64,000 nt of DNA from Segatella oris (GTDB taxonomy: Bacteria > Bacteroidota > Bacteroidia > Bacteroidales > Bacteroidaceae). The position numbers and the translations under genes were made by a program. Below the pieces are notes generated by a model that saw nothing but the letters and a program-made list of their open reading frames with translations, was not told the DNA's origin and did no database searches. The stretch covers positions 124,001 to 188,000 of the forward strand of contig NZ_LR134384.1 in NCBI RefSeq assembly GCF_900637655.1. Direction: 5' to 3'. Shown here piece after piece: positions 1-8,551 of the stretch; position 1 is the first letter of the stretch; every line of letters begins with the position of its first letter.

Positions 1-144
1 TGCCTTGTCTGCCTGTTCTGCAAACGTAGCCTTGTCTGCCGACAGTGCATGCCGCACGTCGTCACTCTGTGCCCAGGGCGTCGTGCTGCCACCCCTGCCG
101 GTTCCCTCAGCCCGCTTTCGGGCAAACATCTTGATATCAATCAT
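1..144 (-). CDS. Phage tail fibre or tail tip protein, N-terminal fragment
   Basis: The gene starts at the ATG complementary to 142-144 and runs off the left edge, leaving 48 codons. Its start overlaps the stop of the upstream tail gene by 8 bp, as in a translationally coupled tail operon. The visible protein is polar, and its last residues (a TFAEQADKA-type stretch with repeated ADKA) resemble low-complexity repeats seen in Bacteroidota phage tail fibres. No domain can be named from this fragment. The receptor-binding function is inferred from position after tape measure and tail tip genes. Confidence 0.5.
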   Translation of the reverse strand, partial: MIDIKMFARKRAEGTGRGGSTTPWAQSDDVRHALSADKATFAEQADKA

Positions 145-2854
145 TGCTGTCTATTTCCTTTAATGTCAGTTCTGCCGTTCCCTCTGCAAGGTTTCTGCTG
201 ATGCCCTGCACAAAGAAGTTCTTGTTTAGAAAATTATGCCTATAGTGTGCAAACGGGTCTACAAACCCTCCGCGGATATCCGTCATGTGCTGTGTCATGA
301 TCACCCGGGGCGCATGATATTCCTGATAGTAGCTGTTCACATAGAGTTGCTCGGGTTTGGCCATGCTGTCTGTCATCCGACTGTAGAGCATGAGTATACC
401 GTCACCGCTGGCAGCGTCTACGGGAGTAGAGAGACAGAGGGCATTCTTGACACCTATCTGCATGCATTCATCATGCGTCAGGGCAGAGGTAACCTTGAAC
501 TCAAGGTCATCCTTGCGGTTGCAGAAGGAACTCTGTGCAGCACTCATATATACGATGTCATGATCATCCCCGAGCAGTTCCGTCTTCCCATTGTCACTCA
601 CCACCTTCACCTCGAAAGACTTTATCTGTATGGAACTCACGTGTGCCAGCAGCGGAATGGCATCTTCGGTCCATTTGGTATGTCTGAAGAATGTAGGATG
701 ACGGCGTGTGATATCACTCCAAAGCACATTCACCGGACCCAGGACGATAAACCTTACCGCACCGCTCACATGGTCTCGTTTCCGAATAGGTATAGCCATA
801 CCTTCACTGTCTACGCCATGCTTCCAGCTGATGTTGTTCTGCAGGCTGTATTCGTGGCCTATCAGTTTATCACCAATCTTTGGGTCAAAACCTATCGTGA
901 AACTCTGCTGATAGTATTCGTCATCACTGCTGCACTCCGAGCGCTCCTTGTACTTGCGCCACTCAAAATCTTCCATCTGCGAGCCGCTTCCTGTCTCAAC
1001 GACGCATTTGTCACCGATGATAAGCATACAGGCTATGAGTCCTACCTTGCTGATTTTATCAGTTCCGTCACCCACGCTGCTGTACTTGAACTCATACAGC
1101 TCGGGGGTAGTGTCTGTGAATGGATACCACCCACTATCGCCACTTTCGTCCCAGTGGGCCTCTTCATTATGTTTAGGGTCCGAGTATGTCTGTTTCCAGA
1201 ACTTGCGCGTATAGTAGAGTCTGTCTCCCTTCTTGTTCTTTGTCACATTCCCTCTTACGTCAACCTTGCCTTCAGGTGGTGTTCCGCCGAACGGCATGAA
1301 CACCCATTCCTTAGTCCGCAGGTCGTGGTATTTGGCTGTTACTTTCACGAGGGGGTTCAGGAGCATTTTTCCTGAAAACACAATATAGTTCGTTGTCTCC
1401 TCATCGACAGGAGAAAACATCCCCCCGGAATGCTGACTCACATAAGTGGCATAAGGAATGGTACTGCGAAGAGCAGACTCGTTCGGATATGCTTCTGCAG
1501 CACTGTTCTTTCCATTACCGTTCACCGACAGCACCAGGACATTGTCCATGTTGATTTTCGACACGGGGCTGTTGTCTTTTCTGGCCATGGCCCGCTCCAC
1601 CTTGCCATAGGAAACGAGCGCTGCCCCAAGATTCTTGCCGAGCCACTGCAGCAACGCCTGCTGGTCCTTACCGCCACGGCCGAAGTGAACCATGAGTTCC
1701 TCACCGCTGCCAGTGCCGACATGCATAGGGAAACGCCACGAAACATGGTGCTTCAACCACACATACCAATCCACGATGCTTCCATCATCATAGTCGGTAT
1801 CACCTTCAAGCACCAAATCTCTGAAACCTCTGTAAGCCCGTTTTCCATCGCCTAAGCTGATCAGTTCTGACATGTATTTCTGCCGTGCTGCGAAATAACT
1901 CCCGAGCGCACTTTCCTCCAGCGGGCTTTCGATGAGACTTTCCATTTTCTCAACCTTACAGGTCAGCAGCAGCTGGTTGTAGATTTCGCCGACGCTGATG
2001 GTGGTATCCGTGCCTGAGACCTTATCGGTCGTTATCCCTATCAGTCTGTGAGGTGTAGTCAGAGGCTTGTTGCTGTAAAGGTCTTTCCATGCGATGTTTT
2101 CTGCCTTTTTTACATTCTCCCATGAAAACAGATAGAAAGAAAAGCCCTGCTGTACGATGTGCAGGTTAAGGTACTTCAGCAGTTCCGTCAGCACCTCTTC
2201 TGCCGTCCACACATTGTCTTCGTTATCCGAGAGGAACAACAGCTCATGAATGCCTATCTGTGAGAAAATACCGAACGCATTCTCCGATTTGCTTACCCCG
2301 ATGCTGCCGTCATAGTAGCAGGCCAGGCTCTTCCTACCCTGAATATCAAGATTATCCGACAGACCAGACAGCAGCTCACGGATGATATCTAAGAAGCTGC
2401 GCTGTCCCGCTTTCTCTTTCACCTCCTTATAGGTGATACCCTGCACGCCGATATTCCTGTACTTGCCATATTGCAGGGCCGTCAGCACGTCGATACAGCT
2501 GAGTTCTATTTCGTCTTCTTCCTCATTATAAGACTGCGAATAGGCCTGCGGTTCTATAAAGCCGGCAAAGAGGCATTCTCCCTCGCGATAGATATTTACT
2601 ACAGCATCACGGCAGGAAGCACAGAACAGGTCGGGAATGAAATTCTTTACCAGCAGGCGTACGGTAGCCTGATATTTGAGCAGTACATCAAAGGTGTCGC
2701 TGACCTGGCTTTCAATCTCAACGGGGTCATCCGTCCAGCTGACGCCGCAGCCTTCGGTACCGATTTCAACTTCATTCGTGCGGTCGCCCCGAGTGAGGAT
2801 ATGTACCTCTATGCGCTCGTTCTTTTCGTTATAGAAGTGTCCGTGTATGTACAT
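137..2854 (-). CDS. Phage tail tip / baseplate-like protein
   Basis: A protein of about 905 residues follows the tape measure gene with a 10-bp gap, the usual place of distal tail, hub or tail-associated lysin proteins in siphophages. I chose the ATG at 2854 (MYIHGHFYN) because upstream codons would run into the tape measure gene. The sequence is mostly beta-like and acidic, without signal peptide or transmembrane segment. I do not recognise catalytic motifs. The N-terminal 150 residues are compatible with a tail adaptor or hub domain, but this rests mainly on synteny. The gene belongs to the minus-strand late operon and overlaps the next tail gene by 8 bp. Confidence 0.6.
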   Translation of the reverse strand: MYIHGHFYNEKNERIEVHILTRGDRTNEVEIGTEGCGVSWTDDPVEIESQVSDTFDVLLKYQATVRLLVKNFIPDLFCASCRDAVVNIYREGECLFAGFIEPQAYSQSYNEEEDEIELSCIDVLTALQYGKYRNIGVQGITYKEVKEKAGQRSFLDIIRELLSGLSDNLDIQGRKSLACYYDGSIGVSKSENAFGIFSQIGIHELLFLSDNEDNVWTAEEVLTELLKYLNLHIVQQGFSFYLFSWENVKKAENIAWKDLYSNKPLTTPHRLIGITTDKVSGTDTTISVGEIYNQLLLTCKVEKMESLIESPLEESALGSYFAARQKYMSELISLGDGKRAYRGFRDLVLEGDTDYDDGSIVDWYVWLKHHVSWRFPMHVGTGSGEELMVHFGRGGKDQQALLQWLGKNLGAALVSYGKVERAMARKDNSPVSKINMDNVLVLSVNGNGKNSAAEAYPNESALRSTIPYATYVSQHSGGMFSPVDEETTNYIVFSGKMLLNPLVKVTAKYHDLRTKEWVFMPFGGTPPEGKVDVRGNVTKNKKGDRLYYTRKFWKQTYSDPKHNEEAHWDESGDSGWYPFTDTTPELYEFKYSSVGDGTDKISKVGLIACMLIIGDKCVVETGSGSQMEDFEWRKYKERSECSSDDEYYQQSFTIGFDPKIGDKLIGHEYSLQNNISWKHGVDSEGMAIPIRKRDHVSGAVRFIVLGPVNVLWSDITRRHPTFFRHTKWTEDAIPLLAHVSSIQIKSFEVKVVSDNGKTELLGDDHDIVYMSAAQSSFCNRKDDLEFKVTSALTHDECMQIGVKNALCLSTPVDAASGDGILMLYSRMTDSMAKPEQLYVNSYYQEYHAPRVIMTQHMTDIRGGFVDPFAHYRHNFLNKNFFVQGISRNLAEGTAELTLKEIDSND

Positions 2855-2864
2855 TTTTATCTTT

Positions 2865-5800
2865 TTACAGTTTGATATTTGTCTTCCGTCTGCTGATACG
2901 TGTCTCGTTGGCCAGTGCCAGAACGAGGTCACGGCCACGCAGCTTGGCCTCCAATCGTCCGCCACCGTTGCTTTCACCGCCGATGAGCGATTTCAGCTTA
3001 TTCAGCGGTGCAATTACCTCCGGGTTTGACCGTGCCCCGGCATATTCGCCCATGATCGAGAGTGTTGGTCCGTAAACGATGCCACCGTCGGCAAACGGTG
3101 TAACACCGTTGATGAAGTTAAAGAGGCGACTCTGCTGCGCCCCGTTGAGTATCATTTCGCCCGAGTTCACACGAGCCAGCAATTTGTCGCCGCTTGGTGA
3201 GGAGCCGCCCACAATGCCACCATTTGCAAAGGCACCGCTGACGGATGCCAGGGCAGCAACGACAGCGGCCACACCTGCGGCAATGGCAATGAGGTTATAA
3301 GGGAAAGGCATGCTTGCACCGCTGGCTGTAGCACTGGCAATGGCTTCACCACTTTTAGCAGCAGTGTTGGTAATTGTCGCAGCCGTATCAGCAGCCGTGG
3401 CAGCAGTGTGTGTTGCTGTCGCTGCGGTTTCGCTGGTTGTTGCAGCAGTTTTCACTTGACTGGCTGCCGAACTCATCTGTGTCGTAACTGTCATGGCCTT
3501 GATAAGGTCTACTACGCCTGCAATGCCCTGAAAAATCTGTATGGCACCATCTACCACGCCCGCGAGTGTCTCCCATGCGTTGCGCCCGCCCTCGAGGGCG
3601 TTTGTCATTGACGAAATACCACCGGCTACACCTTTCGTGTTACCCCATAGGTCTGTCAGATGCACATCACTCTTTTTCAGCACCTTTTCATATTGTCCAT
3701 ACGATCCAATGAGTTTTTCGACCTCGCTGCGCTGACTTTTATCAAGCGGATGCTTCGTATCTGCAAGCATGTCCTGAAGTTCCTTGATGCGCTTCTTCAC
3801 ACCGTCAAGGCCCATTACCTTGAGTTCCATCTTCAACTCTTTTGCATCCATGCCGTCCAGCTTTGCAGTTTCGGCATTCATTTCAGGCAGGCGTGTCATG
3901 CGGTTCAGTGCCTCCCGTTTCTGCTCTAACGCTACAATGGTTGCACCAATGGTGTTTATCTCTTCTCCCGAGGCTTTCTTCTGCTTTGCCTGATAGTAGG
4001 TAATGGCTTCGTCGAGCTTCTCCATCGTGTTCAAGCGACTGATATCCTCCGGAGCCTTCAGACCGGCAAGGGTTTCGTCCCACTTCTTCTTCAGGTCACC
4101 AAGGGCATTAATCTGCTTCTGTATTTCCACACGCTCGGTATCCGTAGCCGTCTTGAGTTTTTTTGTATAAAAGGCAATTTCGCCATCCAGCTGTTCATAA
4201 GTCTTTATCTCGTCAAGACGCAAACCCACGTGTGAACTGTCCTCGAATGCCGTTCGAAGCGCGTTCAAACGCTTGATTTCGCTGTCTATGGCCGTAAGCT
4301 GATTCCTGCCGGCTTTCTTGCGCAGTTGCTGCTGGCGCTGTATTTCCACATCTATCTTTCCCAGCGTGTCCAATTCCTTGGGACGGCCGGCTTCGGCGAT
4401 TTCGGCCTGTATGACTGCGCCTAATTCCTTGTATTTCGCAATAAGTCGGGTGAGCTTCTGTATTTTTGCGGTGTCAGCCTTATCGGTCTTCTTCAGCTGT
4501 GCCTCGTAGTAGGAAACATTCCTGGTCACGTCGTCAAGGGTTTTAGCAACTTTCACAGGCTTTCCTGTCTTTGAAGTGCCTGCTATCTTTCCTGTCTTCT
4601 TCCCTGTCGAAACGCCTTGCTCGCGTTTGTTCACGGCATCACGACGGTTCACCTCCTTCTGCATCCGGCCTATTTCCTTGTTCAGGCGTTGGCGTTCAGC
4701 CGTGGCATCGCCTTTCAGCCGGGCCACTTCCTGCTGCTTTTCCTCAATCTCCTGCTTGAGTTCCTCGGTCGTGGCATCGTTCATGTTGCCACCTGTAAGC
4801 TTCGTCGACTTGCGCGAACTCTCCAGCTGCTTCTGTGCCGATATCATGTGTGAGATACAGGAGTCATAACGTGTTTGCAAGCCACCTATCTTCGTGTTCA
4901 GGGTGTCTATCTCGCCACCCAATCGGTCGTAATAGTCCCTGCCGCCGTCCGTGGTTTCCCAGTTGTAGTGGCTTCTGCCGTTCTTGTCTAAGAACTGCTG
5001 TCCCAACTGACGGCGTTCAGCCTCCTTGCTTTCTTTCTCCAACTGCGCTGCAGCTATCTGTGAGGACAGTACTTTTGCCTGTGCCTCATAGCCCATCTGT
5101 GCACAGTAGACCTTGCTCTTCTCTATCAGCGTATCGTACCATTCGGCCGCCGTGCGGTGATATCCGAAGCTCTCGCCGTACTTCTTGTTCAGTTCCGATA
5201 CTTTCTTGGCTGCATTCTCATGATTGTGGATGAGCGAGGCAAGGCGGCTGATCTCTAAATCCAGTTCTGCACGCACATCCGACGATGCCCGGCTGAAAGC
5301 ATCTTCGCTCTCCTTGAGCTGATCTACGCTCTCAGCCGTATCCTCGGCTTCATCACCCATGAGACCGAACAGGCTTACCAGTCCGGTGATGACAACCGAA
5401 ATTCCTAAAGTGAGTGCGGCATACAGGGCGGTCACGGCAACGCTCAGCGCCAGCGTGCCGCCAGCTGCTGTGTACCCGCTTGCCGACATGATGTTCTGTG
5501 CCGTTGCCACGACCTTTTCATGTACGGCCAAGGCGAGTCCCTTGACAGCTGTCAGGCTGAATGCTGCACCCAATGCCTGCAGGGAGGTAATCAGCTTGAC
5601 GCAGCCGGCCACGCAGATCATGGTCTGTGCAGCTATCGTCACAAAGGGCATCGCGCCCTGCACCATGCTCCCAAGCTTTTCCTTGATATCCCCTAACGTG
5701 TTCTCTAATTGCTTCTGCTTGCCGGCATCGGTCTTGGCCAATTCTGCATTCATGTTGCCCACATTGGCCGTAATCACCTCCGCCAGCATTGCAGCACGTT

Positions 5801-6407
5801 CGCTCTCCGTACCATACTTGAGCACACGTTCCTGCGCTTCATCGAAGGTGATACCCACACGCTGCAGCACGGCCGTCTGCCCCTGCATGGCCTTACCCAT
5901 CATGTTACCGATGCCCACGGCATCCTGATTGGTGGCATTGAGGCCGTTCTGCTGGGCAATGAGGTTGTTCATGGCCGGTATCAGCACGTCAAGGCTCTCT
6001 TTCTGTTTCAGGAAAGTTGCCATCTGCTGGGCACCGCTGAGCTGTACTTCATCACCGATGACGCCTAATTCCTGCTGGGCAGAACACAGGTCTTTGACAT
6101 GCTGTATCTCTTCGTCCGTGCTGTTCATGCGCTGACGCATGATGGTATCCAGCTGTGTCTCGGCCACCAACTGCACCTGATAGGCCTCTGTCAGATCCTG
6201 CAATACTCCGCGCAGCTCATTTATCGAATTCTGCAGTACGCCGACGGCCTGCGCTGCCTCCGACCATGTAAGCACGTCACGCTTCAACCGTTCCGCTTCG
6301 TCCTGCACACTGCGTATCACCCGGCCCACCTCTTCAGCATTGGCCGTCACGCGCTTTGCACCGCCGTCATCATGTATCTTGATTAAAAAACTGACTTCTT
6401 TTGCCAT
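2865..6407 (-). CDS. Tape measure protein
   Basis: At about 1180 residues this is the longest phage gene, as expected for the protein that sets tail length and is ejected with DNA. The start at 6407 (MAKEVSFLIK) replaces a longer frame that has no conserved upstream part. Visible parts are an N-terminal coiled region, a hydrophobic stretch around residues 250-350 with several membrane-like helices, a central section of four related coiled-coil repeats of roughly 56 residues, an Ala/Thr-rich section, and a C-terminal hydrophobic segment. The last is followed by Gly-rich motifs such as FANGGIVGG and FADGGIVYGP that are characteristic of tape measure C-termini. It lies between the chaperone and tail tip genes, the conserved siphophage order. 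Confidence 0.88.
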   Translation of the reverse strand: MAKEVSFLIKIHDDGGAKRVTANAEEVGRVIRSVQDEAERLKRDVLTWSEAAQAVGVLQNSINELRGVLQDLTEAYQVQLVAETQLDTIMRQRMNSTDEEIQHVKDLCSAQQELGVIGDEVQLSGAQQMATFLKQKESLDVLIPAMNNLIAQQNGLNATNQDAVGIGNMMGKAMQGQTAVLQRVGITFDEAQERVLKYGTESERAAMLAEVITANVGNMNAELAKTDAGKQKQLENTLGDIKEKLGSMVQGAMPFVTIAAQTMICVAGCVKLITSLQALGAAFSLTAVKGLALAVHEKVVATAQNIMSASGYTAAGGTLALSVAVTALYAALTLGISVVITGLVSLFGLMGDEAEDTAESVDQLKESEDAFSRASSDVRAELDLEISRLASLIHNHENAAKKVSELNKKYGESFGYHRTAAEWYDTLIEKSKVYCAQMGYEAQAKVLSSQIAAAQLEKESKEAERRQLGQQFLDKNGRSHYNWETTDGGRDYYDRLGGEIDTLNTKIGGLQTRYDSCISHMISAQKQLESSRKSTKLTGGNMNDATTEELKQEIEEKQQEVARLKGDATAERQRLNKEIGRMQKEVNRRDAVNKREQGVSTGKKTGKIAGTSKTGKPVKVAKTLDDVTRNVSYYEAQLKKTDKADTAKIQKLTRLIAKYKELGAVIQAEIAEAGRPKELDTLGKIDVEIQRQQQLRKKAGRNQLTAIDSEIKRLNALRTAFEDSSHVGLRLDEIKTYEQLDGEIAFYTKKLKTATDTERVEIQKQINALGDLKKKWDETLAGLKAPEDISRLNTMEKLDEAITYYQAKQKKASGEEINTIGATIVALEQKREALNRMTRLPEMNAETAKLDGMDAKELKMELKVMGLDGVKKRIKELQDMLADTKHPLDKSQRSEVEKLIGSYGQYEKVLKKSDVHLTDLWGNTKGVAGGISSMTNALEGGRNAWETLAGVVDGAIQIFQGIAGVVDLIKAMTVTTQMSSAASQVKTAATTSETAATATHTAATAADTAATITNTAAKSGEAIASATASGASMPFPYNLIAIAAGVAAVVAALASVSGAFANGGIVGGSSPSGDKLLARVNSGEMILNGAQQSRLFNFINGVTPFADGGIVYGPTLSIMGEYAGARSNPEVIAPLNKLKSLIGGESNGGGRLEAKLRGRDLVLALANETRISRRKTNIKL

Positions 6408-6425
6408 TGTTTCTTGTTTTTTTAT

Positions 6426-6433
6426 TATCTTTG
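6426..6433 (+). promoter_or_regulatory. Predicted Bacteroidota promoter -7 box for the small membrane gene
   Basis: TATCTTTG matches TAnnTTTG exactly and lies 25 bp upstream of the ATG at 6459, on the strand opposite to the tail operon. Candidate TTG -33 elements lie at 6401-6403 and 6407-6409, neither with ideal spacing. If real, the small gene is transcribed independently of the late genes. Confidence 0.4.
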
Positions 6434-6458
6434 TCCCAACAACCAATTTATATTATTG

Positions 6459-6596
6459 ATGTCAGCGATTCATTGGACACCCGTTTTCAGACTCATCAGC
6501 GAGCATCCCATTGCTTCGGTCTTCACCGTGGCCATCTGTCTTGTGGTAGTTACCTTTGGCCTGCTCTTTTGTATCGGTGTAATGAAACACAAATAA
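6459..6596 (+). CDS. Small single-TM phage protein on the opposite strand
   Basis: This 45-residue frame begins MSAIHWTPVF and contains one strong hydrophobic helix (about residues 18-38, ending near LLFCIGV) followed by a short basic tail MKHK. It fills a gap of about 195 bp between the tape measure start and the chaperone extension, on the opposite strand to both. An exact TAnnTTTG box precedes it. I do not recognise a family. An independently promoted small membrane protein inside a late operon would fit a moron or superinfection-exclusion gene, but that is inference. The alternative is chance coding potential. Confidence 0.45.
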   Translation: MSAIHWTPVFRLISEHPIASVFTVAICLVVVTFGLLFCIGVMKHK

Positions 6597-6602
6597 CGTT
6601 TT

Positions 6603-6950
6603 TTATTTCAGTCCTGCAGCACGCTTGGCTTCTCGGTACCGCCGCTTCAATTCTTCTTCGCTCACATCTTCCCGTTCCTTTTCTTTCGTATCTTCCTCCC
6701 ATGGGAACTGCATCACGTCTTCGGCCGAAAGCGTATGCTTTGAATAAGGCTGCAGCATACAGAGGCATGCCATGCGCAGGCGTTCCCACTCGCCGTGCTG
6801 CTCATTCTCGTGCCATTCATGCCAAGACTGCCAGGCCGCCTGAAACTCCGAAGGGGTGCACCGGCAGAAGTCATCCAGACTCATTCCCATGCACCCCAAC
6901 GCAATTCCTTGCAGTTCCTCAATGCCTACGGCAGGGGTTTCACCGTCGTT
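6603..6950 (-). CDS. Tail assembly chaperone, -1 frame extension (T-like part)
   Basis: This frame has no convincing start of its own: the only candidate is a TTG at 6899. It is open upstream to the A9 run at 6949-6957 of the preceding gene. Reading -1 after that run continues NDGETPAVG into this frame with no stop, adding about 115 residues and giving a fusion of about 209. The part is charged at its C-terminus and contains LDDFCRCTPSEF. In tailed phages the chaperone pair (lambda G and GT, and analogues) is made by exactly such a -1 shift just before the tape measure gene. I infer the same here. Independent initiation at TTG 6899 is the alternative. Confidence 0.7.
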   Translation of the reverse strand, partial: NDGETPAVGIEELQGIALGCMGMSLDDFCRCTPSEFQAAWQSWHEWHENEQHGEWERLRMACLCMLQPYSKHTLSAEDVMQFPWEEDTKEKEREDVSEEELKRRYREAKRAAGLK

Positions 6951-7231
6951 TTTTTTTCGGCATCGCCCACCTGAGCATAGAAAGTATTCAGGCTGTCGGG
7001 TTCCAGGGAGTCTGCAAAGGTTTCGAAGTCCATTTCAAAGGTCACATCGTCGGCCTTGCATGCACTCTGCACGCAGCAGTAGATGAACTGCACGAGTTCG
7101 CGGATGTCGGTCTGCTTGAGCTCACTCACATCCTTACCCACCATGTGCTTGAAACGCATCATTGCGCCCATGGTCACGCGGCAGGGATATTCCTTGCCGC
7201 CGACCGTCAGTTTAAGAATTTGCTTTTTCAT
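6926..7231 (-). CDS. Tail assembly chaperone, short form (G-like)
   Basis: The protein has 101 residues and begins MKKQILKLTVGGKEYPCR. It lies between the tail tube gene and the tape measure gene, the conserved place of tail assembly chaperones, which coat the tape measure before the tube polymerises. The last codons contain nine consecutive A residues on the coding strand (6949-6957), read GAA AAA AAA ACG. The zero-frame stop is 8 codons after the run. This is a strong slippery site for a -1 shift into the following frame. There is no signal peptide or TM segment. The assignment rests on position, size and the frameshift site. Confidence 0.75.
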   Translation of the reverse strand: MKKQILKLTVGGKEYPCRVTMGAMMRFKHMVGKDVSELKQTDIRELVQFIYCCVQSACKADDVTFEMDFETFADSLEPDSLNTFYAQVGDAEKKTTVKPLP

Positions 7232-7249
7232 AACGTAACCTTATTAATA

Positions 7250-7735
7250 TTATGAATGGCCGCCGCCACCCTGCTTGGGTGTCGTTGCTTCTGTCAGTCC
7301 ATTCCCTTGTTTCTCCACCTTACCGCAGTTCTCAAGACTTACGCTGTACTTTGCATCATCGCCTGCCTGACCGTCAAGTTCCAGTGAGGTGAGGATGTAC
7401 TTGCCCTTGTAGCCACCGGCTGCCTTACCTGTACGCTTGTCACCATCGCGCAGACCGTAGGCAGCATCGACGGGCTCGCCTTTCAGCATTTTTTCTTTGA
7501 GCTGATCATAAGTTGGCGTATCATCATCACCATCGGTCAACACACAACCGTCAGCAGAGATGCTCTCCGAAAAGCTCTTTACATACTTTTCCTTCCACTT
7601 GCCGCTTGCGGCTTCCTTGGTCACGCGCTCACCGGTTTCCGTAGATGTACTGACCTTACAGCCCGTTGAGAAACCGAGGGCCTTGCCGTCAACGCTCAGG
7701 ATGAGGTTGGTTCCGTCTAAAACACTTTTTGCCAT
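7250..7735 (-). CDS. Phage tail tube protein
   Basis: A protein of 161 residues starting MAKSVLDGTN. It resembles TP901-1-type major tail proteins: a small beta-rich protein (LILSVDGKALG, a central SGKWKEKYVKSFS stretch, a late YILTSLELDG strand) with a flexible Gly-rich C-terminus. Upstream is the lysis gene, whose stop overlaps this start by 19 bp. Downstream are the chaperone pair and tape measure. Presence of a tube protein with no recognisable sheath gene suggests a flexible siphovirus-type tail rather than the contractile tail of Mu. The name is based on family resemblance and order. Confidence 0.75.
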   Translation of the reverse strand: MAKSVLDGTNLILSVDGKALGFSTGCKVSTSTETGERVTKEAASGKWKEKYVKSFSESISADGCVLTDGDDDTPTYDQLKEKMLKGEPVDAAYGLRDGDKRTGKAAGGYKGKYILTSLELDGQAGDDAKYSVSLENCGKVEKQGNGLTEATTPKQGGGGHS

Positions 7736-8340
7736 ATCTTTTTTCTTATTAAAATTGTTGATACTATGCCGGCCGCCAACCCGACGATAAAGGCGGTGAA
7801 TAATCTTTTCAAACTCCAGGGCTGCTGCGTCTTGATTACCTCTTTCTGCGTAGTCATCACCTGCTCTGCAGCTGACAGCTGCGCCTGCATCTCTTCGATG
7901 CGTTGCTCGTAGCGTGCACACTGCACCTCAAGACTGTCGCATCCGGCTTCGATGATAATCCGTGCAGGGCTTCCTTTGTCTGTCGTGGGCCGTCGGCTCA
8001 CTTTCACATGCGCCTGTCCCCGGCGAGCCGTGTAGCCTGCACCTGCGGGCAGAAGGGCAAGACTGTCTTCAGCTACGCTTAGCGTCACCCGTGACTCGGG
8101 CACCGTCACCCGCTGCTGCCACCACTTGAGGATGTTCGTCTGCCGTTCGGCTTCCTTCACTGCGCTGACGTGTTCTGTGCGGCTTTCCCTTGTCGCTGTC
8201 TTCACTGAGCGACAGCTCACCGCTGACAGGGCAAGCAGCACGATGAGGACAGAGCTGGATAGCCTCGATAGCCCGCGAGAGGCGGTTGAGGGCACGGCGT
8301 GTCTTGTCGTTCTCGCCGCGGAGTTCTTCCATTTTCTCAT
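7717..8340 (-). CDS. Spanin-like lipoprotein with C-terminal TM (candidate u-spanin)
   Basis: The protein has 207 residues if it starts at the ATG at 8340. A GTG at 8295 would give a shorter, more canonical lipoprotein signal. A hydrophobic segment ends in LSAVSC, a plausible lipobox cysteine. A long hydrophilic region with a coiled part (RYEQRIEEMQAQLSAAEQ) follows, then a transmembrane helix near the C-terminus (LFTAFIVGLAAGIVSTILI) with a basic tail. A lipidated N-terminus plus a C-terminal inner-membrane anchor is the layout of unimolecular spanins such as phage T1 gp11, which fuse inner and outer membranes at lysis. It lies just after the amidase and holin-like genes and overlaps the latter by 272 bp in another frame. 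Confidence 0.6.
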   Translation of the reverse strand: MRKWKNSAARTTRHAVPSTASRGLSRLSSSVLIVLLALSAVSCRSVKTATRESRTEHVSAVKEAERQTNILKWWQQRVTVPESRVTLSVAEDSLALLPAGAGYTARRGQAHVKVSRRPTTDKGSPARIIIEAGCDSLEVQCARYEQRIEEMQAQLSAAEQVMTTQKEVIKTQQPWSLKRLFTAFIVGLAAGIVSTILIRKKIWQKVF

Positions 8341-8533
8341 AATTGATGCGGTTTTGTTTATGAAGCCCCACAAGTTCAGCACTGACCATGTCATACATCT
8401 GCTTGTAGGTGTCTTCCACTTTCTTCTTCTCTTCCACCGTTCTGAGGCGGCGGTTCGCAATCCAGGCAATGGCAGCACCGATACCGCCCGAAGGGATAGC
8501 CCATTGCAGGATTTGGAATATTGTCTCTGCCAT
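8069..8533 (-). CDS. Holin-like or inner-membrane lysis accessory protein
   Basis: A protein of 154 residues with a weakly hydrophobic N-terminal helix (IPSGGIGAAIAWIA), then a charged coiled-coil region (residues about 30-90, including EEKKKVEDTYKQMYDM). The C-terminal third is Arg/Ser/Asp-rich with low-complexity composition. That third overlaps the spanin-like gene in another frame, so it may be shaped by the second gene. The position directly after the endolysin gene suggests a holin, antiholin or inner-membrane spanin partner. The single weak TM segment does not settle which. Expressed with the minus-strand late genes. Confidence 0.5.
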   Translation of the reverse strand: MAETIFQILQWAIPSGGIGAAIAWIANRRLRTVEEKKKVEDTYKQMYDMVSAELVGLHKQNRINYEKMEELRGENDKTRRALNRLSRAIEAIQLCPHRAACPVSGELSLSEDSDKGKPHRTRQRSEGSRTADEHPQVVAAAGDGARVTGDAKRS

Positions 8534-8551
8534 TGTCGTTGGTTTTTATCG

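Noticed and set aside
236..1375. Long plus-strand open frame (379 codons) over the tail tip gene
   Set aside because: It lies antisense within a well-supported tail gene, is rich in Cys/His/Leu with no domain pattern, and shares the codon-shadow look of other antisense frames.
6401..7255. Plus-strand frame of 284 codons across the chaperone genes
   Set aside because: It covers three minus-strand phage genes, has low-complexity His/Arg/Pro composition and no recognisable pattern.
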